Of a stretch of 64,000 bases of DNA, positions 1 to 11,368 are shown piece after piece. Source of the stretch: Henckelia pumila (Eukaryota > Streptophyta > Magnoliopsida > Lamiales > Gesneriaceae). The position numbers and the translations under genes are program-made. Under the pieces are notes generated by a model. It had not been told where the DNA came from, did no database searches, and worked only from the letters and a program-made list of their open reading frames with translations. Numbering within the stretch: the first letter of the stretch is position 1; each line of letters begins with the position of its first letter. Location: assembly GCF_033568475.1 (NCBI RefSeq), contig NC_133121.1, forward strand, positions 135,688,375 through 135,752,374, read 5' to 3'.

Positions 1-1143
1 AGATATTGATGATAATTATGTGCATTTAGTTATCAGCTCCTATGCAATAGTTTTACATTTAACACAAAAAAAAATTATATACAACTTTCCCTTAAAAATT
101 AGCCAAAGATCTTTAATGGTTTGGATACGGCCTTAATGCTGGACAAGGTTCATGTTCCATGCCTGAACGCCATCACTTGTACGGCCCTAACAACTCTAGA
201 TCTTGCAACATGTTTGATATTCTATTGTTATTTTACACATTGATGTATGTTGGAAAGTATTAGGACGTTATCTTAGATATACATCAATGTGATTTGGCAA
301 ATGCTTTGCTTACTTAAATATAGTACTTTGTGTCAATGGAATTATTCAAGAAACATTATTCAAAAATAATAATATATAAGTCTTCTATTTATATTTAAGG
401 GAAAATCACAATTTTTGTACTCCGTTGTCAAATTTCGTTCTTAGTTAATTTGCTATCTCTTTTTTTTTCGCAATTTTAGTTCTTCTCCACCGTGGTCCTT
501 ATGTACGCATCATAATATTAATATTGTTGGTTAGAGAGATAAAAGCATTGAAGTTATACAACATTAAAAAAACCTTCCTGATCTAGGATAAATACGAACT
601 AATGCAAATTCACAAGAAGTGATAACAATATTTTTGATCTTGTAACTTGCATATTTTTCATTTTTTATTCATGTTATCATTCAATTCATAGTTTTAATCC
701 AATAATTACTTGCACTTTTTTCCCACTTTAGCTCATTTGTAACCGAAATATTGACGTGACACGGTAAATGAAGAGATAGAGTTAGTTATTGTTTTCATGA
801 CCCCGGACATAAGCTGGTGTCTGACTCCATGCCAGTTCCAGTGAAAAGGACAAATATTGAAGAAGATGTGCAAGTTGGTGGACTAAAAGTGTAAATTTGA
901 CCAATAACAAAACCAGAAATGAAAAATATGTAGTACTGGACTATAAATTTTGTTTTCTCTCACAAGAATAATGCATGGACCGTATTTAATTATATTCATA
1001 AGACCCCCATAAAATTTAAAAGATATATGCATGGTTTAGTCTATTTTGGCCGTTTAACTCATTAATGTTTTCCCAATAATAATCAAATATTTGCTAAATA
1101 AGTATATATAATATTGATTGAAGTTTTCCACATATCACGCGAA

Positions 1144-1144
<1 letters not shown>

Positions 1145-1186
<42 letters not shown>

Positions 1187-1192
1187 TGTGTG
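1145..1192. repeat. (TG)n microsatellite
   Basis: A nearly pure TG run with one interruption, in the promoter region of bZIP copy 1. The matching run in unit 2 (13152-13181) is shorter. Confidence 0.95.
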
Positions 1193-1259
1193 TGACAGGT
1201 GAGAAACATCCCATGCATGCTAAAGAAATGAGGACAAAATTAATGGATGGTATTAATTA

Positions 1260-1416
1260 CTGAGTTTGTTCGATGCTACCCTCGAGCTAAACTCGAAGAA
1301 GTGTAGATCCAAGAGCTTTTTTTATAGTGAGATGTTGATCATGAGAACATCTTAGAGCAAAGAACCCTTAAATCTACACTTCAGACACTACTCGAAGGGT
1401 AGCATTGAAGTACTCT
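1260..1416. mobile_element. Fold-back MITE in the promoter of bZIP copy 1
   Basis: The left arm around GATGCTACCCTCGAG is inverted at the right end around CTCGAAGGGTAGCATTG, and inner arms pair through AAGTGTAGAT / AATCTACACTT. The element lies between the two parts of a TAATTA sequence that is continuous in the promoter of bZIP copy 6 (minus strand near 29430), so copy 6 is an approximate empty site. The same element is present in unit 2 at 13248-13406, so it inserted before the tandem duplication. Superfamily not assigned. Confidence 0.7.
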
Positions 1417-1575
1417 AATTAATGATGCCAATGTGCTTTGTGCTGAATTGGTGCATATATACATACACACACACACACGGTAGATTGGCATTACATCCTC
1501 ACACCATTACATAGAGTTGAAGGGTTTGTTTTCTCCAAATAATTCATTTTTCTCTCGTAGGAAAGAATATGAAAA

Positions 1576-2336
1576 ATGGGTAATTCATCAGACCTTCCTC
1601 AGAAGCAATGCATGCCCTAGCTCACTCTTGATGAAGCTATGGAGCAAGAAATGAAAGATGGGAGCGTTAATTTTAATGGTCCTAATTAATTCCTAACATA
1701 GATTTGAAGAAGATTAGAAGGTGGATTACATTTTATTTAAATTTTTAATTAAAGCCTTTTTTACGTTTGAATTTGGAAAAGAAACAAGGTTGAAAAAATT
1801 TTATGGTTGCGTGCATGTCGCTCTTATTTAATTTTAATGCACGTAAAATGCACACTACATACACGTTTCATGCACGAATGCCATTTTCCACTTTCATGAA
1901 ATAAAAATTGTTCATTAGTTTTCCTCGGAAAAAAAATGGTTCACTATGGTTTGATATATAATTTGATAAATTATTAATTTTTTATTTGAGAAATTTCATT
2001 TTCTTTACTTTTGTAAATTCTATCAGATGCAATTTAACCTGACTAACCATATATGTATTTGATTGTAAGGGAAAATAGTTGTTCTAGTACTGAATATCAC
2101 TAACTTTTTCTCTTTTTCCATTTTAGGCATTTAAATCATCAAATATTTAACTTCAGTATTAATACTGTAGTGATATACTTAATTACGTACCATGTATTAA
2201 TTTGCAAGTACAAATGTCCATTCTCACACACACAACACAAGTTGAAAGCTACAAAGAGAAGAATAAACTCTTGCAACTTGAAAATGATTCCCTCTTACAA
2301 GAACGGAAAAGCTTTCGAATGAATACACACATCTAG
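1576..2336 (+). pseudogene. bZIP copy 1: relic with exon 1 and zipper exon, basic exon missing
   Basis: Exon 1 (1576-1720) aligns with exon 1 of the intact copy 6 but has an in-frame TAG after the codons for C-M-P, a later TAA and a frameshift near its end. The zipper exon (about 2207-2336) still reads SILTHTTQVESYKEKNKLLQ and then LENDSLLQ before its frame breaks. Its acceptor CAG has become CAA. The 91-nt exon carrying the basic DNA-binding region is not found in the interval 1721-2206. The leader before the ATG (TTTTTCTCTCGTAGGAAAG) matches copy 6, so this belongs to the copy-6 subfamily. The same TAG is present in copy 3, so the gene died before the segment was duplicated. Confidence 0.85.
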
Positions 2337-2356
2337 AAAAAATTCTCAGCATTGAG

Positions 2357-2386
2357 TAGTGTTTGCAACCTCTAAAAATAAGACTA
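2357..2386. mobile_element. Remnant terminal arm of a hAT-like fold-back element
   Basis: About 30 bp identical to the left arm of the 98-bp fold-back element at 14366-14463 in unit 2, followed directly by the flank found after that element. The rest of the element is deleted here, so unit 1 carries an internal-deletion footprint. Confidence 0.7.
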
Positions 2387-3542
2387 CCATAATATCATTG
2401 AAGAATCTGGTAAATAGATTAAGCCCATTCGACGAGATGGAGAAGGAGAACCTAGAGTATGAAGATATTGATCATTATATATATATATATATTTTGATGC
2501 ATTTGAGATTGGTGAAAATTGAGTTGCAATGAATTCATGCACAGATGTCATTTTTTCCACTTCCATATGAAACCAAAATGTAATTCTCTCAAAAAAATGT
2601 AATTCTTCCAAATTAAAAGAAGAAAATGGGCAACATGACGCAAATTGGATATAGTTTTAATGAAAATCAATTCTTTTTAAAGCTCTGCCATAAATACGCA
2701 CAACGAAAATCATACAGCAATTCTTACACCATAAAAAATTCAATACAAAAATTTTATTTATCAAATCTCATCATGATATATATTAAAAATAATTAAAATC
2801 TCACGATATAATATCAAACATCACGATATAATAGTAAAAGCTCATGATATAATTATTGTAAATATCATTGTACGATATATTAAATGTACATTTAATATTA
2901 TTCAGTTTTTAAATACATAAGTACGGACACCTCTCTATGATGAACACTTCAGCAAATTCACTTGGCGAGCACCACTCGTCTTTGATTCCTCTCTACTCGA
3001 ATCCCCTTTGATGTACCACGAGAAACCTAAAAATCTCAACACATAATGAATTACGTGATACTAAAGACAACGTGTCTCAGTAGATGTCGGGACATACAAG
3101 AAACAAAAGCGTATTTCTCCTTCAAATAGGAGTAAGTTTGCATACATCCTCACGGAATATTTTGAAAATCAACAAATCTTACCTCTATCTCATCATTTAT
3201 CACATATCATTATCATATATAGAATTTAAAATATTTGTTCAACGAATCTAGACAAATTTCCAATATTTATTTATTAGTCTCATCAACTCTTCATTAATAT
3301 ATGATTGTCAAAATAAATCTTATCAAATCTAGAGATATGAAAATAACTATCTCACCCAACAAGATTCCAAAAAGATCAAAATAGTCTAAATATTTTATCT
3401 AGCTATCTCAATTTTCATAGTCCAAAAATATCAAAACATAGAATATCCACACACCAAAATAATCAAAACAAGTCAATTAAAATTTACGTCTAACAACATT
3501 ATTTACGAAAATGTCATTCTCCAAAATTACAAAATAAGCCTT

Positions 3543-3557
3543 TTATTATTATTATTA

Positions 3558-3600
<43 letters not shown>

Positions 3601-3640
3601 GGGAATTATTATTAGGGAATTATTATTATTATTATTATTT
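3543..3640. repeat. (ATT)n microsatellite
   Basis: A run of ATT triplets broken by two copies of AGGGAATT. Unit 2 has a much shorter run at 18518-18540. Confidence 0.95.
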
Positions 3641-4477
3641 CATGTATATAGTTGTACATTTCAATAATTTTATTTAATTTTATGGTTTTTTGGGTATTGT
3701 TAATGTATTTCTAGTTCTCTCATTTTTGTTATTTATTTATTCATTGTAATTGAATTATTTGTAAGAAGAAAAAAAAAAGCATATATAACTAAAATAGGTT
3801 TACCACTCACCACTTACCATACATCATTTTGAGGGTGGGTCCAATAGTTGAAAAGAACAAATTTTTATTTATTGCCCATTCACCAACCAAAAGCAAATAA
3901 TACATTATTAATTGGGAAAAAATGATTTTTTCGCCATTAATAACTTGTCTATTTATTAGTTTGGTCTATTAGGGCATTCGTAGTCATAAACCTGTACAAG
4001 GGATTTATGCTCTGCCACGTCATTGCCACATCAAAAATTAAAAACCTAGTATCTTTTTAAAACCTCTCTCCATTATCATAAACCTCTTCAACAACTTTAT
4101 TATGGGTCCCACTGTCAATTCATATATTTATTTGTAATTTCATTTATATTTATTTCCTTTATCACATATATTATTAATTAAAATTGTAATTTAATATTAT
4201 TTTGTATTTTAAATTTTAAAACATTAATTTTATTTAAAAAATAATTTGACAAAAAAACTTAAAAAACTTTAAAAGCAACGGATATTTGGATATATTTAAA
4301 GAGACTTTAATAGAAAAAAAAATAACATAAATTTATAAAATACCATTACATAAATTGAAATTAAAAATAACATAGAAAAATTACAAAACAGAGAAACACA
4401 TGCAAATACAGAATATTTCAAAAAAAATAAAATAAAACATCTGATAATAAAGAGCTCCATAATTAATTAATTATTCT

Positions 4478-5785
4478 TTACCCATCGCAGCCGTAGCATG
4501 TCCATATGTGTTCAACCAAGTCGGCTCGAAGCTGATGATGTACCTGATTATCACGTAGCTCGCAATTTCTTCTTATGTACTCACGGAATTCCTCTGTCGA
4601 GCCTTGATTTATTTGTGCGGGAGGATCGTTTCCATCTTCATCTGACCAATTACTTACTGTATCTCCTTCATCCTCAATAATCATGTTGTGCAAAATTATA
4701 CATGCTAGCATTATATCTTTCAACCTGTTCTTATAACAAAATCGGCAAGGACCTCTAACTATTGCCCAACGAGATTGTAGTACCCCAAATGCTCGCTCGA
4801 CATCTTTCCTCGCAGCTTCTTGTCTTTCTTTAAACTTTTTTCTCTTCATATCTTGGGGGCACGAAAAACTTTTAACAAAAGTGGCCCATTGCGGCTATAT
4901 CCCGTCAGTCAGATAGTATCCCTTTGTATACTGTGTGTCATTTACTGTAAAATAAACATCTGGTGCATTACCTTGCAATACGTTGTTGAATAAAGGTGAT
5001 TCTTTAAGCACATTGATATCATTACGCGATCCTGCGACCCCGAAAAAGGCATGTCATATCCACAAGTCAGCAGAGGCGACTGCTTCAAGTACAATTGTCG
5101 GGACTCCATGATCACCTCGAGTAAACTGACCTTTCCAAGCTACCGGACAATTTTTCCATTCCCAGTGCATACAATCAAGACTACCCAACATAACAGGAAA
5201 ACCATGTCTTTCCTTGTGCATTTGAAGTAAACGTTGGATGTCAGTAGCATTGGGCTTTCTCAAGTATTGTGCCCCAAATACCTCAATTACACATCGACAG
5301 AAATTGAACACGCATTTGATGGAAGTTTTTTCATCAATTCGTATGTACTCATCGTAATGGTCGGCAGGGGCTCCATACGCTAATTGACGGATTGCTGTCG
5401 TGCATTTCTGAAGTGGAGACAAACCTTTTTTTCCCGTTGCATCAACTCTCAGCTGAAAATATTCGGAATGATTTTGTAATGCTTTGACAATGCCAAGGAA
5501 TAATTCTTTTCGCATACGAAATCGTCGCCGAAAAACTTCACTTGGAAATACCGGTGCATCACTGAAGTAATCATTGACAAGACGAGCATGTCCGCCTTCA
5601 CGATCTCGATTCAAATACCTTCTTCTATGTGATCCTTTGCAACTAATCCGAGCTACCTCAAGTAACATTTGTTGTTGTTGTTGAATGATCTCCAGCATCA
5701 TCTGTTCATCACTATCATCCAACAACTCTTCTTTAAAGAGTTCGATAATCCTATCGATGCTAAAATTATTTGGATCTTCAGACAT
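4478..5785 (-). pseudogene. Harbinger-type DDE transposase with two premature stops
   Basis: One collinear reading frame runs from ATG at 5785 to a stop at 4478, about 435 codons, normal for plant Harbinger transposases. It is interrupted by TGA at 5054-5056, where relatives have a tryptophan (ADLWI then HAFFGVAGSRNDINVL), and TAG at 4895-4897, where a tyrosine is usual (DGI_PQWATFVK). No frameshift was seen. The three catalytic acids are all visible: D in GSLDCMHW, D in SRNDINVL and E in DVERAFGVLQSRW. Family members cut and paste elements ending in short inverted repeats and duplicate TTA, which fits the borders here. Two point nonsense mutations with intact active-site residues indicate recent inactivation. 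Confidence 0.92.
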
Positions 5786-6039
5786 TTATACTAGTAGAGA
5801 TGAAACAAAATAGAGAGAATGATGGTAGTAGTTGATGAAAAATTGATAGGTATATTTATAGTTAAAAAAATAGTTGTTATCTAGCCGTTATGAATAAAAC
5901 AAAAAATAAGGTAACCGTTGAATAATAAAAAAAATCAACAATTGTGATTTATAAAAAAAATAAGTTGAAGGATCCGTTACACACAAAAAGAAAACAAATT
6001 ACATTTTAATTTTTTTTTTTAAATGGCAGCAAGCAGCCT

Positions 6040-6154
6040 GACGCGCGCGTGTGTAACACGCGCGCGTCCCAAAAGGGGGAGTGCGCTATGTACAAAAAAT
6101 TAAAAAAAAAAAAAAAAAAGGCAAAAACCGGTCCCAAGATTTTGGGACCGGTTT
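6040..6154. repeat. Pair of perfect subterminal hairpins in the Harbinger element
   Basis: Two perfect 13-bp inverted repeats lie upstream of the transposase frame: 6040-6052 pairs with 6056-6068 (GACGCGCGCGTGT, 3-nt loop), and 6125-6137 pairs with 6142-6154 (AAACCGGTCCCAA, 4-nt loop). GCCCCACCCC / GGGGTGGGG arms follow to 6200. Such GC-rich palindromes stand out in AT-rich DNA and may be transposase-binding or regulatory sites. Confidence 0.85.
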
Positions 6155-6372
6155 ATGAAAAATTTTAAAAGCCCCACCCCTGCAATGGGGGTGGGGTTTT
6201 TAGTGGGAGGTTTTTAGTGGGGTTTTTAAAAGCCCCACCCCTGAAAAATTTTAAAAGCCCTACATATCCCCTTAGATTTTAAAATTTTGGTTCTGATTAA
6301 ATTAATTTTAATTTTCTACTATTTTGGTTCAACTACACAGTTTGACAAGGATATTCGATATATCCTGCTAAG

Positions 6373-6526
6373 GTAATTGAAGACAAAATAATGCATATAT
6401 AATTGTGATGTGCTAGCTGGCGTGGGTGTATATATATATATATGGTGGGCAATTCGCACTGCACCCTCACAAGTCACAACATTTTCATTGTGTTTCTCTA
6501 GCAAGTAATCTTTTATTTACTTGCAG
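6373..6526 (+). promoter_or_regulatory. Probable 5'-UTR intron of bZIP copy 2
   Basis: A donor-like CTAAG|GTAATT and an acceptor-like TTTATTTACTTGCAG flank this stretch. The same pair occurs at the same place upstream of copies 4 and 5. The sequence just after the acceptor, AAAGATTCTGCAGA, is conserved in all three copies. Predicted from sequence only. Confidence 0.5.
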
Positions 6527-6587
6527 AAAGATTCTGCAGAATATTATATGTACCTTCATTATTTAACAGACATTGTTTCAAATAAAA

Positions 6588-7260
6588 ATGGAAAATTCAT
6601 CGCACAATATTATTCCAAAGATGCCATGTCCCCTCACTCTTGAAGAAGCTATGGAGCATGAAATGAAACATGGCCGCCTTTTCAATGATCCAAACAACAT
6701 GGATTTGAAGAAGATTAAAAGGTGAATTACTTTCATTTTCAAATTTTTTTTTTACAATGAGCTTTACATTTTCACTCGATCCCATGCATCAGTTTTATAC
6801 ATGTATATTTAGCGCATTAAGCAGAGTCTGTTATCTGTATATATTATTAATGGACATCACTTTACATGCATCTGTTATTTCTGCAGGATTGTGTCAAATA
6901 GGCTCTCCGCGCAAAGATCCAGGATTAAGATTGTAAACTGTATCCGTAATTCGGAAAAGATGATCAGGGATTTAGAGGTCAATATTGTTCCGATCCATTG
7001 CTTTTTAAAAATTGTTTTCATATATATTCGATTGAAGAGAACTCAGAAACCCACAATTAATATTGATTAATTACCATATGTATTTGCAGGATAGAATATC
7101 CATTCTCATCTCACAAGTTGAAAGCTCCAAAGAGAAGAAAAAACTTTTAGAGCTTGAAAATGATTCCCTCCAACGAGAGCTGGAGAAACGTTCCACTAAA
7201 TCCAAGAGTCTAGAACGTAATTACACTACAAGAAAATCATCAATCCACAACATTCAATAG
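6588..7260 (+). CDS. bZIP copy 2: exons 1-3 intact, exon 4 lost behind a CACTA insertion
   Basis: Exon 1 is 6588-6721, exon 2 6887-6977 and exon 3 7090-7216, with the same lengths (134, 91, 127 nt) and GT..AG borders as copy 4. Exon 2 encodes the bZIP basic signature N-x7-R as NRLSAQRSR. Exon 3 encodes the zipper (DRISILISQVESSKEKKKLL, then ELENDSLQRELEK). Exon 4 of copy 4 is not found downstream. Intron 3 is interrupted 8 bases after the exon by CACTACAAGAAAA, a CACTA terminus at 7224. If intron 3 is not spliced, translation continues 14 codons into the transposon end and stops at TAG 7258-7260, giving about 131 aa with a whole bZIP domain. A functional protein is therefore possible, but the gene may equally be dead. 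Confidence 0.75.
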
Positions 7261-7599
7261 ACAACATTTTTTAGGAAAAACTGTTGTCTTCCACCTTTCG
7301 ACAACATTTTTATTAAAAAATGTTGAGCATTTTTTAGTATCAAAGACAACATTATTTTGAAAATTGTTGTCTTTTACCTTTTTTTTTAGCTACGACAACA
7401 TTTTTTATACAAGATACAACATTTTTTATATACTGTTGTTAATGAGAGTGTTTTTTGGATTTAAAGACAATATTTTTTAAAAATTGTTGTAAAAAAATAA
7501 TGTCTTTTAATTAAAATAATTTTATATGAATAAATAATAATAAAACCTCAACAATGTATCAACACAACATACCACTCAAAAAAACGTCAAGTGCTCAAA

Positions 7600-7810
7600 T
7601 AGAAAACACAACCGAAGACCTAAGCTCCAAATATCTCACAACGTTTCTTCCTCCTTCGATCTTCTCTTCGGAAGCTTCGGCTGCATCGTCGGTGACCGCG
7701 GCGGCGGCCTCCTTCGAGATCCTCTTCCCTGCTTTTGGTTTCTTCTCAACTACACTTACTCCCTTTGCTAGGTTTGCGGCATTCAAGAAACTCGAAGGTA
7801 AAATCTTTAA
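7600..7810 (-). pseudogene. GC-richer coding-like fragment inside the CACTA element
   Basis: A minus-strand frame across this stretch (72 codons ending at 7595) includes VVEKKPKAGKRISKEAAAA, lysine- and alanine-rich and reminiscent of the N-terminal tail of plant histone H2B (KKPKAGKKLPKE-like). The globular histone fold is absent and the rest does not match. It could be a captured gene fragment, as CACTA elements often carry, or chance similarity of a low-complexity tail. Confidence 0.25.
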
Positions 7811-9252
7811 CAATATATAATTTAGGTGTTGAACTTTTCATGGATTCGGACGTGTTGTGTATAGGAGCAATTTTTTAGGGTTCTTATTTTTGTTTAAACA
7901 AATTTATGCGTTTAATATGCTAGGATAAATGCGTTCGCCCAATTATAATTTTCTCAAGGTTTGGGTTTTTAATCGGACGAGTATTTCTCGAATTTCTGAG
8001 TTTTTAGTTGGATTTATTAAGCATATATTTATTAATCATTTGATAGTTTCATATTTCGAACATGGAAATTGTCTAAAGATGAAATGAGATGAAATAGATT
8101 TTGTGAATATTAAAAATTTTCTATATTCTTTTCTGAAAATATTTTTTGTTATAGAACAATGTATAATATAGTAATAATCATTGATCAACATAAATACTAA
8201 AACTGTGATTCGTGAATATGAAGGAATCTTTACTATTTTTGTTTCCCCTTTTTTGGGTTTTCAATTTTTCATTCATCTATTACATGAAGTATTAATTTCA
8301 GGTCGCAGTATGCATCTTCTTTTCTTCTTTGTTGTTTTCTCTGCTCTCGGGTCAAAGCCTACATCTCATAATCGTTGATTATTCCAAATGCTCGTATTAT
8401 GTGGGCCTATCTTTGTGTTATATTATATATTATCTAAAAACTCGTATTTATGAAATCATAAATTTGTCAAGATTTCGATTAAATATACATAATTGATTAA
8501 AACATAGCTGTAAATTTTATTTGATTTTGAAGATTTTTTTATGCATCTTTGATTACGATGTTTGTTATTCTTGCTGCAACCATGAATTTGAAATTTTCCA
8601 AATAAAAATTTTGATTTTGAAGAACATAAAGCTGTGAGTTTTATGAAATTTTGATCATTTGGTTTAGCATCTAACCATTCGTCTTTTGAACTACGAGATT
8701 TGTGTATTATATAAGCAAACAGTTTTATTGTATGGTATGTATGATAAGGACAAACACTCTTTTGTATCTTATATTCTTATTTATAAGATTTATTTTTGCT
8801 AAAAAAAAGTATGTGTGTATATATATATTATTATATATCATGATTTAGACTTGAAGTCATAATTATCATCGTTGGAAAAAAATCATAATTAACGCAGGGT
8901 GGCATAGAATCACAGTTGCTTTATCATGTCACCACCATTTTCTTTACAATTTTTACAGGTAAAGTTGAAAATGAAAACTCATTGCTTTGGATATGGTCTT
9001 CTGTTGGAATAAATAAAAATTGTTACTGATATATCACAGTGATTCTAGTCCTCTGCTTTTCTTTTTCTTTCTTTTTTTTTCTTGGTTTGCTGATTTTATT
9101 TTTCACCCGCAAAAATTGCTTTGAAACTGAAAAAGCTTTTCATACTCAACAACCTTCTTGACGTATATGTGCATGTTGTCATTTTATTTGATCTTCTCGC
9201 TTATAGTTATGAGGAAAGTTTTTTGGTGACTATTGTTTCATTTATTTTTCAG

Positions 9253-9465
9253 CTCCCAAAAAAAGCGTGAGGGAACATTGCAAATTACAGAGCCGAAAGA
9301 AAACATACTTGCGAAAGCACTTGATTCAAGAGAGCAAGGTGGTCGTGTGATAGCTATTGGAGGTCATATCACTCCAACATTATATTTTAATGTTGGTAGA
9401 AAATGGAGGAATGATGGTGTTGACAAATATCTAATGATTGAGCAAAAGAAGGAGTGTATCCATTG
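9253..9465 (+). pseudogene. CACTA-associated plant transposase (Ptta/En/Spm, PF03004-type) C-terminal fragment
   Basis: After a polypyrimidine tract and CAG (9250-9252) the frame reads through NILAKALDSREQGGRV, IGGHITPTLYFN and GRKW. This resembles the conserved end of plant transposase_24-type proteins (ALG..EH.GRVRG.GG.VTP..YF), which are encoded by CACTA elements and relatives. A stop follows at about 9466. A second frame continues with LEKLAHLPVPIPNENVKL, suggesting a frameshift. The fragment supports the CACTA assignment made from the terminus. Confidence 0.6.
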
Positions 9466-9552
9466 ACATGGCACTAGAGAAATTGGCACATTTGCCAGTT
9501 CCAATTCCCAATGAAAATGTGAAATTGTTGGTGATGTCGTAGGAACACATGT

Positions 9553-10525
9553 TGTAACGTCTCAATTTCTCAATCGAAACGTTACTCAAACATACATATT
9601 TAAAATTTTGGGAAAAATAAAAATTTTGCGAAAGCATCATCTTCTTTATTAAAAGAGCGTATAATAAGTGCACAAAAATAGAATAGCATCCAAAAATATT
9701 TGCCAAACATGGCCATCAACTTAAAAATTAAAACTTGTTTGCCTCTCATCAAATAAAAATGTTTAAAACATCTTCCATTCTAAAGCATTCACACTCATGC
9801 ATTGCCCGTTGGACCGACCCCTGCTTCTTCTTCATGTCCGCCCACATAATCATCAATAAAAGCATCCACATCATCGTTACATGCACCATTCAAGTATAGT
9901 GAGTCGAAAGACTCAGCAAGAACATGCAGAAAAAAGATTTTCTAACTTTAAAAGAAAAAACATTAACTTAAACTTTCATGCAATAAACATAACTTTGATA
10001 AAGCCATATCATAAAAAATATTTGGGGTGATGAAGTATGAGTAGTGTGGCAACCGTCATAGTGAGCCATTCATAGATTCCTGTTGATCAACAAGCACATG
10101 GCATTACGCCCGTAAACTTTCATTCTTTGGATAGCCGCTTCGGAGCTCATCCCGAAGTGCATACCCCGTATAACCAATCCGTTGAGCCATGTTTGGATAG
10201 CCGCTCCGAAGCTCATCCCGAAGTGCATACCCCGTATAATCACCACAAGACAAATAAGTCATCAAAATAGTTTTCATACATAATAACATTCTTCGTATCA
10301 TATCATTCTTCATGCACGTCATCATTATTCTTCCATCATCATGAAATTTCATAAACAATGTCGTGCATGCATAAACCAATGCGAGAACCATTCATGCATT
10401 AAATACTTCCTACATTTCATGATTTTCATGGAAAAATAATTTTCATGAAGGTTGAAAACATATATATATGTGTGATCATTTCTCCTAATTTAATAGATTT
10501 TCGTAGTATATTAGTTTATTAAATT
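9553..10525. mobile_element. LTR-like non-coding repeat, borders uncertain
   Basis: Starts near TGTAACGTCTCAATTTCTC and has the base composition and motif style of plant gypsy LTRs. Similar organisation is seen at 33813-36377. No coding sequence. It sits between the CACTA fragment and the start of tandem unit 2 at 10526. No matching target duplication was identified. Confidence 0.35.
10126..10239. repeat. Two direct copies of a 48-bp unit
   Basis: TTTGGATAGCCGCT(T/C)CG(G/A)AGC through ATACCCCGTATAA occurs at 10126-10173 and again at 10192-10239, separated by 18 bp. Confidence 0.9.
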
Positions 10526-11368
10526 AGATATTGATGACAATTATGTGCATTAAGTTATCAGCTCCTATGCAATAGTTTTACATTTAACACAAAAAAAATT
10601 ATATACAACTTTCCCTTAAAAATTAGCCAAAGATCTTTAATGGTTTGGATACGGCCTTAATGCTGGACAAGGTCATGTTTCATGCCTGAACGCCATCACT
10701 TGTACGGCCCTAACAACTCTAGATCTTGTCACAACATGTTTGATATTCTATTGTTATTTTACACATTGATGTTGGAAAGTATTAGGATGTTATCTTAGAT
10801 ATACATCAATGTGATTTGGCAAATGCTTTGCTTACTTAAATATAGTACTTTGTGTCAATGGAATTATTCAAGACACGTACATTATTCAAAAATAATAATA
10901 ATAAGTCTTCTATTTATATTTAAGGGAAAATCACAATTTTTGTACTTCGTTGTCAAATTTGGTTCTTAGTTAATTTGATATCTCTTTTTTTCGCAATTTT
11001 AGTTCTTCTCCACCGTGGTCCTTATGTACGCATCATAATATTAATAGTGCTGGTGAGAGAGATAAAAGCATTGAAGTTATACAACATTAAAAAAACCTTC
11101 CTGATCTAAGATAAATACGAACTAATGCAAATTCACAAGAAGTGATAACAATATTTTTGATCTTGTAACTTGCATATTTTTCATTTTTGATTCATGTTAC
11201 GTTATCAATCAATTCATAGTTTTAATCCAATAATTACTTACACTTTTTTTCCCACTTTAGCTCATTTTTAACCGAAATATCGACGTGACACCGGTAAATG
11301 AAGAGATAGAGTTAGTTATTGTTTTCATGACCCCGGACATAGCTGACATGTCTGACTCCATGCCAGTT

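Larger units (their letters stand above)
3972..6271 (-). mobile_element. PIF/Harbinger DNA transposon with TTA target-site duplication
   Basis: The element is bounded by TTA at 3969-3971 and TTA at 6272-6274. Unit 2 has the undisturbed empty site TCTATTAGATTTT at 18871-18883 with one TTA, so the borders are exact. Termini are short and imperfect (GGGCATTCGTAG on the left, complement of CTACATATCCCC on the right). It encodes a DDE transposase on the minus strand, now broken. No Myb-like second ORF, which autonomous PIF/Harbinger elements carry, was found in its 2300 bp. It landed inside an older degenerate half-MITE (GGGAAAAA... near 3914) shared by both units. Confidence 0.93.
1..7220 (+). 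repeat. Tandem segmental duplication, unit 1 (bZIP copies 1 and 2)
   Basis: The sequence from base 1 onward matches the sequence from about 10526 onward almost base for base, interrupted only by insertions private to one unit. Collinear landmarks shared by both units are a GT microsatellite, a fold-back MITE, a bZIP relic, a run of CACGATATAAT-like motifs near 2810-2890, an ATT microsatellite and a second bZIP gene. The left border lies outside the window. The right border is hidden by the CACTA insertion after 7223. The unit carries a private Harbinger insertion. Confidence 0.9.
7224..9540 (+). mobile_element. CACTA (En/Spm) transposon fragment in intron 3 of bZIP copy 2
   Basis: It begins with CACTACAAGAAAA, the usual plant CACTA terminus. 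Over 7255-7500 follow repeated inverted units of the type GACAACATTTTT / AAAATTGTTGTC, a subterminal repeat array where transposase binds in this superfamily. A transposase-family exon lies at 9253-9465. A matching right terminus (TTTTCTTGTAGTG) was not found, so the element looks 3'-truncated and its right border is uncertain. Between 7820 and 9230 is AT-rich sequence with no recognisable coding. Confidence 0.75.

Noticed and set aside
7224-7500. Possible CRISPR-like or satellite array
   Set aside because: Inverted, irregular units next to a CACTA terminus in plant DNA; subterminal transposon repeats explain it.
10104-10391. Frame with repeated GYTGYALRDELRSGYP
   Set aside because: Produced by the 48-bp direct repeat in non-coding LTR-like DNA; no start context or homology.
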